18,482 bases of DNA from Funneliformis mosseae (lineage: Eukaryota; Glomeromycota; Glomeromycetes; Glomerales; Glomeraceae), in assembly GCA_910592005.1 (NCBI GenBank), contig CAJVPP010001684.1:1-18482 (forward strand). The letters run 5' to 3'. Numbering within the stretch: the first letter of the stretch is position 1; the number at the start of each line of letters is the position of its first letter. Position numbers and translations under genes: made by a program. Positions 9,223-18,482 of this stretch are shown here, piece after piece. The notes beneath the pieces are model-generated. The model saw only the letters and a list, made by a program, of their open reading frames with translations. It was not told the DNA's origin and did not search any database.

Positions 9223-10520
9223 GCAATAAGTATTAAAATCCAAGGTATTTCACATATGTAATTTTATGAATACTATGCAAAGTACTATTATAACTACACT
9301 TATTTAACCTTATTGTAATTTTACATAAAATTCAATTATCTAAATTGCATATAAATATATCTCTACATTAGTCATGTGCTACGTAACTAAGAAAAGTTAA
9401 TAATAAATTTCTATATTTAATTATATGAAAATATTTGCCTTCGTTTGATAATCATTCTTTAGTAACAAGATTTTTCGAGTATTTTAATAATGAATATAAT
9501 ATGATAATCTTTCCAAAGATAATTCCAATTCATTTTTTAGACTGTGAATAAGAATTATATATCTTGATCAAACTATGAACTTAATAGATTTTAAGGAAAG
9601 CTAACAAAATTTCAGTTTAACTAATTTTCATGAAATCAAACTATCTTGTTATTTTCAATTTAATCAATTTTGATAGAAATTAATATGTTGATTAATTACT
9701 TTTGGCTTTTCAATGAGAAAATGATTATATAATAATCTTGTAATCATTTCTTGAATAATATGAAAATTTTGCAAAGATAATTTAGAAATAAACTTTCTTT
9801 TTTATATATTTGATATGTATACCTTAAAAACTATATATTTATGAAATAAATAAATATATAATACAAGTTTTTGACCAATAGTTTCTTACGTTTTATTGAT
9901 TAATATTAAGAAAATAATTAGGGTTTAACAGTATATTATTCAGACATCCTAATTTCTGAAATATCAACATCTCGAATTGTCAAATTTTGAAAACATCATA
10001 ATCCTAAAATTTTAAATTCTGAATATTCAATAATAGATATTTGATATCCAGTATTAATATAGCACTATTCCAAATTTTTAATACATCAATTCCAAAAAAT
10101 GATAATTTGAAATCTTCCTATAAAAATTTAAAGGATTTAAAGGGTTAAAATTAAATACCTTTTAATAACTTCTTTATAATAGCTTATTGATTAAATCCCA
10201 TAATAAGTGATTTAGAAAATTTTGTTTTTATATTAAATAAATATTGGTATAATGATTTAATAGTAACAAAAAAACTTATTCATATTTTACTATATATAAA
10301 ATCACAAGTTGATTAATACTTTAGATCATGCAAAATTCTTATGTCAGATTCTATAATATTAGTAATAAATTATGATTATTGAGATTGGTAAGTATCTTCA
10401 TATTTAGTCTTATTCAAATCAATAATATTACTTGGTTATTTATATTATTTTCAATTGCAATTTACCATTTGTAAGAAAAAGGTCTATAATATATTTCTAG
10501 AATAATTTTTTCAGTAATAA

Positions 10521-10555
10521 TAAGAGTTATTAAATAATTCTTAGCATAACTCTTA
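10521..10555. repeat. Perfect 9-bp inverted repeat
   Basis: TAAGAGTTA and TAACTCTTA are exact complements separated by 17 bases. There are no neighbouring gene remnants. This is a weak feature that may be chance in AT-rich DNA. Confidence 0.35.
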
Positions 10556-11062
10556 TATTTACCATTATTTACAAAGGTTAAAAATAATAAATGAATAATA
10601 AACCACTAGATTCTAGTTGAATATTTTATTTTATATATTTAATATCCTATTTTAATATATAAGAATTTGTCTGATTGTTATACAAATTACAAATTAATAT
10701 ATATTGTTATCTATTAATCTTAAAAATATAAAAATAAAACTATTTAATATGAATTAATAATAAGGCATAAAAGTATAAATATAAATATAAAGTTTAAAAT
10801 ATAAATCATAGAATTATAAAATTATAAAAATTACTAAACTATATTTAAAAATATATCTAAGCATAAACAGAAAATTTTTTAGTATAATCGTATTTGAAAA
10901 ATCAATAAATTTAACATATTATAAGTTTTTCAGTATTCTTTATTATACTAAAAAAGTTTGTTAATAAAATGTAAAATTAAGCAAATATAGCAATAGATGC
11001 AGAAAATTCATCAAACTATTCTTTTTTTTTAAAAAAATATTTATTAGAATTTTTGATATTAT

Positions 11063-11263
11063 ATATATATTATAGATGAGGGACGAAACCCCTTAATAAC
11101 AGTCGAAACTTAGACGAAACTATATTAAAAATCATAATAAGAGATACGACGAAACCCATTCGATACGACGAAAGCCGAAACTGTCGAAACTATATTAAAA
11201 ACATAGAAAAGGGTATGACGAAATTATTTTGAGGAGGTTTCAGCAGGCATCTATAATATATAT
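11063..11263. mobile_element. CGAAA-rich island bounded by inverted repeats (possible unclassified MITE)
   Basis: Perfect 16-bp inverted ends, ATATATATTATAGATG (11063-11078) and its complement (11248-11263), continue inward imperfectly to GAAACC on both sides. Between them CGAAA occurs eight times on the plus strand (11084, 11104, 11115, 11150, 11169, 11176, 11185, 11219), often as GACGAAAC or GTCGAAAC, with further CpGs at 11147, 11161 and 11166. A direct repeat CGAAACTATATTAAAAA starts at 11115 and 11185, 70 bp apart. The rest of the window is nearly free of CpG, so this block is young, protected or under a different mutational regime. No ORF and no known family recognised. Confidence 0.6.
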
Positions 11264-12120
11264 TAATAACATTTTACTGTATTAACTATAATTCTTTATT
11301 TTTATTTTTTAATTGTATAGTAAATTATTATATTACATTTCCTAAAAATATTATGTTGTAATTGAAAAAAGAAGCAAATTTGGTATAAAATTTTCATGTT
11401 ATTTATTTTATTCAGTCTCTATAATTCTTAATTAAGATAATTCCTAAGAATGACAAGTTAAGATAATTTAGAAATTATTAGAACTTCTATCAAAAATTTC
11501 AACAATATTACCAAAGAAATTATTTATTATTTATTGATTAGTAAATATAAGTTTATATGCTAAAAAATTAGTATAAGTTTAATATATAGAATGTCTATTA
11601 TTTTCTATTTTTTTTGCTAACCTATAAATTGGTTAGTTAAGTTATTTCTGATGTTCTTATAGTATGTAAAATAATTTTTTGTTTAATTAACATTTACACT
11701 GATTATAAGAAATATAATTAAATATAATATTTAAATAAATTCATATAATTTAAATAATATTTTGCAATAGGTTGTTAAAAAAAAAAGTTTGAGAAATTTT
11801 AATAAATAAGAAGTTATAGGATTTTAATCAATAATTTGTGAAGGCATATATTAATCTTATTATAAAGATAAAAATATAATTTATACATCACTGTATTAGA
11901 GACTAATAATTTTATTGTAAGCAAATACAATTTATTTTATCTACAACTTCATTAATAAATTTATCTTGTTGTTTACTATTACACAAATTTGATAATTGCT
12001 CTTATTAACGTAAATGACAAGTATTGCAAAAATTAGTGTATACGTAATTAAATCCTATTAAGTTCTAAAATTCAAAATAAAAATGAGATTATATAATATA
12101 AGCAAAAAAAAAAAATTTCT
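11264..12120. other. AT-rich spacer, no gene recognised
   Basis: Nothing can be assigned. On the minus strand around 11990-11900 a short frame reads like protein (Gln, Asp, Lys and Val rich, about 22 codons) before stops, without a family match I can name. Confidence 0.4.
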
Positions 12121-12677
12121 GTCATATCTAGTGTTAGAATTGGATCTTGTCCAATTCCCAATAATAGAATAATGGACTTTAAACCTAATGGAGATGTTTA
12201 GTCTAATCTAATTCAAATGGACTATGATTATATAATTTTAGCTAATTATAATTTTTTATACTATAACTCTAGCCAAAGTTATAATGCTAGTCTAAATTAA
12301 AATTTGAATGATAATAAAATTGTTCTGCTTGAATGATTGATAATAATCTGTTTAACTAGAATGATTCTACTGACCTGACCTTGATTTTTCATGTGACACT
12401 AACTTGAAATTAATATTACAAACATTCCAAATTTATCTTATTCTGTTAGAAATCTGAATTCTAAATGAAAATATCTAGATATTTATATTGAGAGTTTAGA
12501 AGAACCTAATTATTTGTCAAATTTTATATTAAGTAATAATAAGTAAATTTAATAAAATTCTAACAAATATCATAGTTGTTGAACGAATTCTGTAGTCTAA
12601 TAGTTAAAATTTTAATGGAATTGGAATGGACTAATTCTATTAGCCCAATAGTCCAAAAGGCCTACACTGGTCATATC
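12121..12677. mobile_element. hAT-type MITE, 541 bp, with 8-bp target-site duplication
   Basis: GTCATATC stands directly left (12121-12128) and directly right (12670-12677) of a block whose ends are inverted: TAGTGTTAG at 12129, and CAGTGTAGG as the complement of the right end at 12669. An exact 8-bp duplication and a (C/T)AGTG terminus are typical of hAT elements. Subterminal motifs are shared in inverted orientation, such as CAATAATAGAATAATGGAC on the left and, complemented, CTAATAGAATTAGTCC on the right. No transposase is encoded, so it would be non-autonomous. The hAT pseudogene at 16422-18114 shows that the superfamily was present, but I see no evidence that this copy used that enzyme. 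The interior (12307-12375) contains GAATGATAATAAAAT-type sequence like the array at 3522-4005. Confidence 0.8.
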
Positions 12678-12769
12678 ATATCATAACAATGCAATTGTAC
12701 TAGTAAGAGCTTGCAAACTAAAGGCTAAATTACTTTGTATAACCTTTCTTACAACTTGTATAAATATAA

Positions 12770-13376
12770 TACAGAGGGTGGACAAAAGTTTCCGGACACT
12801 TCTCCACCAAATAAAAAACTCATATTTTTTAGCATTAATAGTAAAAATTCTAATATTATTTTATTTAGAGCTGGTTAAGGCATACATTTCATATTAAACT
12901 TTAGTACTTGGTTGGGCCTCCCTTTGCCGCAATCACAGCCTGAATTCGCTGTGGCATGCTATCGACTAAATTTTCAATAGTATGCATTGGAATTTCTCGC
13001 CATGCCTTTTTAACATAGCAGTTGAGGTCAGCAAGATTCGATGGTGGTTTTTTATATGCACGAATGTTTTTTTTAATATCAGCCCATAAATTTTCAATTG
13101 GGTTAAGATCAGGACATTGGGCTTGTCAAGTAAAATATGACTCCGTGTTGTTCTTTAATTAATTTTTTATTTTGTCTATTATTTTTCGATTTGGTAGAGA
13201 TTAAGTGAATTAAGTAAAAACAACAAAACCAACAAAACCAACACAAATTTTTTTATTTTGATTATGTAAATAAATAATAGACGGTTATATAACCACAGTA
13301 TAGTATCAATTATATGATGAAAATTTGTTAAATCACATTTATAAAGGTGTTCAGAAACTTTTGTCCACCCTCTGTA
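12770..13376 (-). mobile_element. Internally deleted Tc1/mariner element, 603 bp, TA-flanked
   Basis: The terminal inverted repeats start CAGAGGGTGGACAAAAGTTT at 12772 and, complemented, at 13374. They agree at 27 of the first 30 positions, differing at two inner bases and one near the end. TA dinucleotides flank both ends (12770-12771 and 13375-13376), as expected for Tc1/mariner. Full-length elements of this type are usually 1.2-1.5 kb; here only the transposase C-terminus and a short upstream piece remain. Compared with its surroundings the element is GC-richer and the terminal repeats are nearly identical, so it is probably the youngest insertion in the window. It could be mobilised only by a transposase from elsewhere. 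Confidence 0.9.
12901..13195 (-). pseudogene. Tc1/mariner transposase, C-terminal fragment
   Basis: On the minus strand an open stretch of 74 codons runs from 13125 to the TAA at 12903-12901. It starts with A-Q-C-PDLNPIENLW (third catalytic Glu at 13095-13093), continues with ADIKKNIRAYKKPPSNL, then AWREIP, NLVDSMPQRIQAVI and a GGPTKY ending: a textbook Tc1 C-terminus without internal stops. Immediately upstream is TGA at 13128-13126, where the family has the Trp of the WPAQ motif. In a shifted frame upstream, HGVIFYL (to 13127) resembles the segment that normally precedes that motif, implying a few-base deletion. The N-terminal HTH domains and the first catalytic Asp are absent. Sequence upstream of about 13195 could be 5' leader or N-terminal codons; I cannot tell. 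Confidence 0.9.
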
Positions 13377-13513
13377 TATTAAATATAATATTAGAATCTG
13401 TTTTTTTTTTAAGATATTTTATGCCTTTTATATAAGAAATTACAATTAAAGAAAATCAATGATAATAATTATAACTATAATACTATTGATAATAATAATA
13501 ATGCTAAAAGATA

Positions 13514-14717
13514 TATAGTTTTTAATAAAAGTAATAGCAATCGAGATGTTATTTTATATATAGACTACAATATCTCTATTATTTCAATTTGCTTATTATA
13601 TATTAGGTCAAATTGTGTAATAGAATGTTTATATAAAAATAAACAATAAAAAAAATAAAATAAACTTTTATATTATTCACTAAAGTCAAAATGCTATCAA
13701 TATCTATCAAAATGAATTGTGAAGTTATAAAGTTCTTTTAAAATAAGAACATATATAATGCAAGAAAAATTTTCACTTGAACTGAAGTTTTCTTACGATC
13801 TTATAAAAGATATATTATTTTTTTATAAAAAAATGACAATATTCCTAAAATTTATTGATCTGGCTGATCACAAAATTTGATATCCTAAAAATGCTGCTGA
13901 TTAGAATGATCATTAAGAATAATCATTTCACTATAATAGAAGAATTGAAGGTTATATTTAAAGAAAAAGATTTGAATTTAAAGGTTAATGAAACAACTAT
14001 CTGATAAATACTTCACTATCTTAGTTATATAGCAGTTCTTTTTTAAAAAGTTACTCTTTTAACTTAAAAAATAAAAGACAATTATTTGTCTTAGATGTAT
14101 GATCACTTGCATTATGATTAGAAAAAAGTTTTTTTGATAAGACTATGATCAAAATATTTCATAATATAATTTTTGTATAGTCAAAAAATGAGAATTCTAT
14201 TTAACTTTTATTGAATATTGTAATCATCACTTGTATTGTCAAATTTTTGACAATTATCTCTATGATAATACAAGTAAATTACTAAGTTACCGCTAGATTT
14301 TTAACAAGGTAATGATCTAAAACTTACTTTCAAAGATGTTAAAAAAGACTTGAAAATTATCTTTTAAATCAGATTCTTTTTTTGGTCTTCTTATAGTCTT
14401 CTTTTAATCTAGATCTCAATCTGATTGAGAAAAATATTAAAAAATAGTTAAATAAAAAAAAATTTTTAAATGAAATTTTTTTTAATAAAAAATAGGATAA
14501 TCTTAATAATTCTATATTACTTAACTATATTAATAGCATATCTAATCAAATTTAAATATATATTGATGCAAATAGAGTATATATTATATATTAATTACCT
14601 AATAAAATTTATAAATATTGTATTATCTTTGTTTTAAAAAATTTACCTATATTTTGATATAAATTACATGTATAAGATTAAAAAAACTGTTTGCTATTAC
14701 TTTTGATAAGAACTGTA
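13514..14717 (+). mobile_element. Complete but decayed Tc1/mariner element, 1,200 bp
   Basis: The left terminal repeat (13516-13540, TAGTTTTTAATAAAAGTAAT then AGCAA) and the complement of the right one (14715-14691, CAGTTCTTATCAAAAGTAAT then AGCAA) match at 21 of 25 positions. Two of the four differences are C/T. TA lies outside each end (13514-13515 and 14716-14717). The size, the TA target site and a transposase pseudogene filling 13758-14594 all fit a single Tc1/mariner insertion, with about 240 bp of leader and 120 bp of trailer. Its terminal repeats differ from those of the neighbour at 12770-13376, so the two belong to different lineages. Confidence 0.85.
13758..14594 (+). pseudogene. 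Tc1/mariner transposase pseudogene, full length
   Basis: A Tc1-like DDE transposase can be followed from an ATG at 13758 to TAA at 14592-14594 with several frameshifts and many stops. In order: a start-like MQEKFSLELK; a linker near 13850-13885 where the family's SGRP box reads with TGA for Arg twice and Ser for Pro; IRMIIKNNHFTIIEELK (~13898-13950); NETTI followed by TGA-TAA (14002-14007); ILHYLSY; YDHLHYD; FDKTMIKIF, containing the first catalytic Asp (14136-14138), with the usual Glu after it now Lys; Q-G-N-D (14305-14316), where the second catalytic Asp is Gly; and DLN.IE with the third residue Glu at 14427-14429. The tail ends with a Tyr-stop. About 30 codons seem missing between the first two catalytic positions, and 11-14 extra bases lie before DLN. 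It is non-functional. Confidence 0.87.
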
Positions 14718-16421
14718 TTAATAATTATTTATGAAATAAATAATAATAATGATAAATAAAATATAAGTAACATAAATAATAAATTTATCTTATTTAGCAG
14801 ATATGTTAGATTTGATAGGTTCATCAATTCTTACTAATTTTAATATTACTTAAAAATTAAATAAGAGATATTTAGAATCCTGATAGTATATAAAATAATA
14901 AAAAAAGATTTATTTTAATTAAAACTTATCTTTTTTGTAAAGATTAAACTTAATTTCATTTAAAAATAAATAATAATATTTATATAGTTGTCAAACTTTT
15001 TTAATAAATTAAAGTAAATCTAATAAAAAAAGAGTGAAAATTTTCTTTTTATTTATTATTATTTATATTATTTATCATTATTATTATATTATTTATCACA
15101 ATTATTATCATTATTTATTTTCTATTATTATTTATTAAAAATGATTTTATTCAGATTTATTTTTATTATTAATATAAAAATAAGTTTTTTTTTTATTATT
15201 TTATTTTAATATTTTTAAATATTAATAAAATGAAAACTATTATAAAATTTATACTCTTTTATCTAAATAAGTGCTTGATAAATTTATCAAAAAAAATTAA
15301 AAAGTAAACTTTAAATTCTTATCCTATATATAACAAAGAAATATTTTAAATAATATACCTATATCAATTATAGTTTTAACTTACAATTATATATTTACTA
15401 GAATTATCTTACTATATATGCATAACTGCTAATTATCCTATTTATAATAAAATTTTTGAATAGAATTTTTATAAATAAGGTGAAAGTATTAAACATTCTA
15501 AAAAAGTAAAAACATTAAAAAAACTAAAAAAATATTACCTTAATTTAAAAATTGATAAATGATACTCTTAATTTAAAAATATGAAAGAAAATAAAAAGGA
15601 TGATATAAATTGTTTTTTAATTTATATTAAAAAATAATAAAAACTGAAAATTAAAATAAAATTTTAAATCAAAAATTAATTAAATGTTATTTTTATTTGA
15701 TAAAGCTATATCAAAAAAAATTGAATATTACAATAAATTTTATATAAAATATATAATCAACAAAAAGTTAATAAAAAAGTATGATAATAATTTCTAAATA
15801 ATATTACATAGAATAATCTTAAAAAAACAAAAAAAAAAAAAGCCTAATGATATATAATTTTTTTAATAAAATTAAAAAAGAAAAATCATACTTATATGAT
15901 CAATTTCTATATAAAATATTTTAAAATTAAATTTTAATGATATTTAAGATATTATTAAAGAAATTTTAATAAAATAAAGATATTATTTCATAATTATATA
16001 ATGAGATTATGAATTAAATTCACAATTTAATTATATAATATTATTTTTTTCTAATAGAAAAATATTTAGGTATTGATTTAGTAATTATTATATTATAGAT
16101 TTATATTATAACTAAATTTATAAATTTTATAATATTGAAGATTTTAATAAATAGTAACAAATTTATTTTTAACTAAAAAGAAAAAAATTTTTAAATATAA
16201 ATTTTTTTTTATAAAAAATAAAAGGTTTTTATACTTAATATAATAAAAATATTTTAAAAATATTTAAAAATTTTTTTATTTAATTTAATTTTTAAAAAAT
16301 AAAATTTTAATATAAAATTATACAAATATTTTTCATAAATTTATTTTATATAAAATAAAATTATCTCCTTTTTTTAATAATTATTTTAAAATAAACTTTA
16401 TTATGAATTAAATAGAAAAAA
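14718..16421. other. Extremely AT-rich desert with an ATT/TTTA microsatellite
   Basis: No gene, conserved block or RNA was found. 15050-15139 is an impure simple repeat of ATT, TTTA and TTATCATTA units. Elsewhere A-runs and T-runs dominate, with almost no C or G. A weak inverted pair (AAATAAGGTGA near 15474 and ATTACCTTAATTT near 15534) is the only other structure. If the hAT element to the right had a left terminal repeat it should lie near 16100-16400, but none could be identified. Confidence 0.5.
15050..15139. repeat. Impure ATT/TTTA microsatellite
   Basis: About 90 bases of TTATTATTTAT, ATTATTTATCATTATTATTA and similar units. This is slippage-type simple sequence, non-coding. Confidence 0.7.
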
Positions 16422-18114
16422 ATGAATAGGTTGACCAAAAATTAATTTGAAAATATTTTGAAGAAAAAGAAAAAAAAAATAAGAAATTATTATAGTAAAA
16501 TATATAAATTTTGTAGTTAAAATAACAAATAATTTAACCTAATGATATAAGAGTATATATAGTATTTTATTATGAAAAACATCTTATAAAATAAAAAGTT
16601 ATTATTTAGAAATTATTAAGAATAATATTTTTAAAAACAAAAAACAAAAAATTGATAAATAACAATAAAAAATTTGAATTAATAATATGGCAATTTATTA
16701 TTATTAAATTTCTTATTTGTTAAAATATTTATATTGATAAAAACTTTTTTTTTATAGGTCTCTTATATATATTATATTTAAAATACTTTTTTTTAAATAG
16801 AAATACTCTTTTGATAACTATGCTTATTATAGAATTAACTTTTTTAATTAATAAAACTAATGAAATTTTTTTATTATTATTCATTATTATAAATATTTAT
16901 ATATTTATATTGTATTATATTTAAGATTTTGATAAATAGGCTAGTCTATCTAAAAAATCTATTTATATATTTATTATTATTATAAAATAAAGAAAAAAAT
17001 TGTATATTTTATATAAAATCTTTTAAAATTATCTTATACTACTATATTTATATCAGAAAAAATAATTGAAATAATCAAAAATATAGGATATAAAAAGTTT
17101 TTAATTTAATTTTAAATAATGTAAAAATTATAATTTTTGCAAAATATTTAGTTTGTAATAAATATGAAACTATAATTCTTATTTGATATACTTTTTATTA
17201 TATTAATCATATTATATTATTATAGATATATTGATTAGAATTTGCAAATTTACTTTTAAATAAATATATAAAATTAATATATTTTTTTTTAATATTTCTT
17301 ATTAAAAAATTATCTTTTAAAATTACTATAAATAATATACAAAATAGTGACTTAAAAAGTTATTACAAAACAAGGTGAATTACTGCTTAAGATTATATAT
17401 TTTATTCTTAAATATAAGGATATATTAAAAAAGATTAATATTAATATATTATTTAATTTTTATTTAATTAATCTAATTAAATTAAATTAACTTAATTAAT
17501 TTTAGATTGTTAATAAAGATTTAGAATATTTAAAAGAAGATATTAAAACTATAATTAATTAATAATTTTTTATAAATCTTAAAATATTAGAAAAATTATT
17601 GAAATCAATAAAAGAAATTATAAAGTATTTAGAATTGTAAAATAAGTCATTATATGATGATTATTTTATATTTGATATTATTCAATTGAAAGTTAATGAA
17701 AACTAAATAAAATAAAATAAAAACTATATAAAAAAATTTATTATTATAATATTATTAATAATTTTATTAAATTTAGATTATGAAAGATTATTTTCAGTTT
17801 TTGATTTTAATATGAGTAAAAGAAAAATAAGATAAATACTTTTTAAAAATAAATTAAGATAATTCTAATCTAATATTTTTAGATTAAGTATTGAAAGATT
17901 ACAAAATCTAGCTAAACTACATGTTTATTATATTTATATATATTAAAAGAAGCTAAAATTTACTGCTCAAAATATGAATAAAAATGATATTTATAATACT
18001 ATATAGAATATATTTTCTAAGAAATTGAATAAGATAAATTGTAGATAATAATGAAAAGAATTTTATGAAATAAATGAAAAAGAAAATAATAGATATTATG
18101 AATTTAATAAATAA
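16422..18114 (+). pseudogene. hAT-superfamily transposase pseudogene
   Basis: A decayed hAT transposase, assembled from blocks in the expected order but in more than one frame. Near 16485-16530 NYYSKIYKFC resembles a BED-type zinc finger with one Cys now Tyr. At 16925-16950 D-F-D-K-stop-A-S occupies the place of the LDGW block (first catalytic Asp at 16931-16933; GG to AA and TGG to TAG changes). ISEKIIEIIKNIGYKKF lies at 17050-17100. In another frame NNVKIII.AKYLVCNKYE (17115-17170) resembles the SDNA-type block, followed by YTFYYIN where I expect Cys/His-rich sequence. 17506-17830 reads in one frame with Q-to-stop changes and reaches LDYERLFSVF, the start of the C-terminal dimerisation domain. 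17881-17940 gives RLSIERLQNLAKLH, its characteristic core, then YY and Lys-rich sequence to a stop at 18112. The segment before LDYERLFS looks shortened. Terminal repeats and an 8-bp duplication were not found. Confidence 0.8.
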
Positions 18115-18482
18115 CAAAATACATATTTAAAATTTCTTTAATTTATATGATAAAAAATTAGTTAAATTATAAAAAATATAAGAAATACAAGTTATTATTA
18201 AATCAAAAATTATTGATTATAATAAAAAATTTTAATTTAAATAGTTTATTAGATTAAATCTTAATAGAAAATAAATTTTTTACATATTATATTTTTAATA
18301 AATAATTACTATCCCTTAAATGGTAAGAAATTGCAGGCAAATTTTCCTATAATTTTAACCAGTTTTCATTAAATTTTAACTTAAAATTTTATTAATTAAC
18401 CTAATTTTTTTTTTTTGATTTTTATTTAGAATACAATATGAATTTTATTGTAAAAATATTATTTTTTAAAAAGATTTAAAAT
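18115..18482. other. AT-rich tail of the window, no gene recognised
   Basis: 18121-18300 is low-complexity sequence, presumably the 3' part of the hAT element. 18311-18360 is somewhat richer in C and G (CCCTTAAATGGTAAG, TTGCAGGCAAATTTTCC) and could be an element end or the start of something outside the window. It cannot be assigned. Confidence 0.4.

Larger units (their letters stand above)
7321..11060. other. Long AT-rich region without recognisable genes
   Basis: I followed both strands and saw no conserved protein block, tRNA or rRNA. The content is diffuse A/T sequence with scattered small hairpins, listed separately at 8589-8637, 9173-9222 and 10521-10555. Between 9940 and 10110 short phrases such as CCTAATTTCTGAAAT, CCTAAAATTTTAAATTCTGA and CGAATTGTCAAATTTTGAA recur loosely, as a strongly decayed simple repeat might. 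Around 7495-7540 CTTGG and CCAAG enclose a TATATATA stretch. Intergenic sequence or fully decayed repeats are the likeliest content. Confidence 0.45.

Noticed and set aside
11071..11120. Hammerhead ribozyme (GATGAG then CGAAAC)
   Set aside because: The phrase GATGAGGGACGAAAC resembles the CUGAUGAG...CGAAA core, but the preceding bases are TA instead of CU, stem II would be too short, and no stem I/III partners or cleavage site fit. The other CGAAA motifs lack a matching half.

Overview
This is a very AT-rich eukaryotic window that reads as a graveyard of transposable elements and degenerate repeats. I found no intact protein-coding gene. The best guess for the source is an early-diverging fungus, probably an arbuscular mycorrhizal fungus (Glomeromycotina, Rhizophagus-like). 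The guess rests on extreme AT content, on transposase remnants of MULE, hAT and Tc1/mariner type, and on a degenerate 16-bp minisatellite of a kind I associate with those genomes. It comes from memory of the families and was not checked by a search.

Layout, left to right. Positions 61-252 hold a short palindromic repeat built on the GACTTG/ACTCGA motif. Positions 343-1318 hold a MULE-type transposase pseudogene with 12 in-frame stops and at least one frameshift. Positions 1724-1970 are a 16-bp tandem repeat. Positions 2422-4155 form a mirror-symmetric compound repeat: outer arms A/A', short AAATGATAAA-type arrays B/B', inner TTCAGTTCAG arms C/C', and a central array of about ten 50-bp palindromic units. 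It looks like one foldback element inserted inside another, and the pair interrupts a ~140-bp tandem repeat (2300-2421 and 4156-4680).

Positions 5905-6237 hold the C-terminal half of a Tc1-like transposase pseudogene (minus strand). Positions 6238-11060 are AT-rich with only small hairpins. Positions 11063-11263 form a ~200-bp inverted-repeat-bounded island with eight CGAAA motifs, anomalously rich in CpG. Positions 12121-14717 are a transposon cluster: a 541-bp hAT-type MITE with a perfect 8-bp target duplication, a 603-bp internally deleted Tc1/mariner copy with well kept terminal repeats, and a complete but decayed 1,200-bp Tc1/mariner element with both terminal repeats and the whole transposase pseudogene. 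Positions 16422-18114 hold a decayed hAT transposase pseudogene.

The transposase remnants decay in a common way. Many stop codons and substitutions at conserved positions are what C-to-T (or G-to-A on the other strand) changes would give: Gln to TAA/TAG, Arg CGA to TGA, Trp to TGA/TAG, Pro to Leu or Ser. This fits methyl-cytosine deamination or a RIP-like process and would help explain the AT richness. Nothing here suggests a functional operon or pathway; the genes 'work together' only as successive layers of insertion and mutation.
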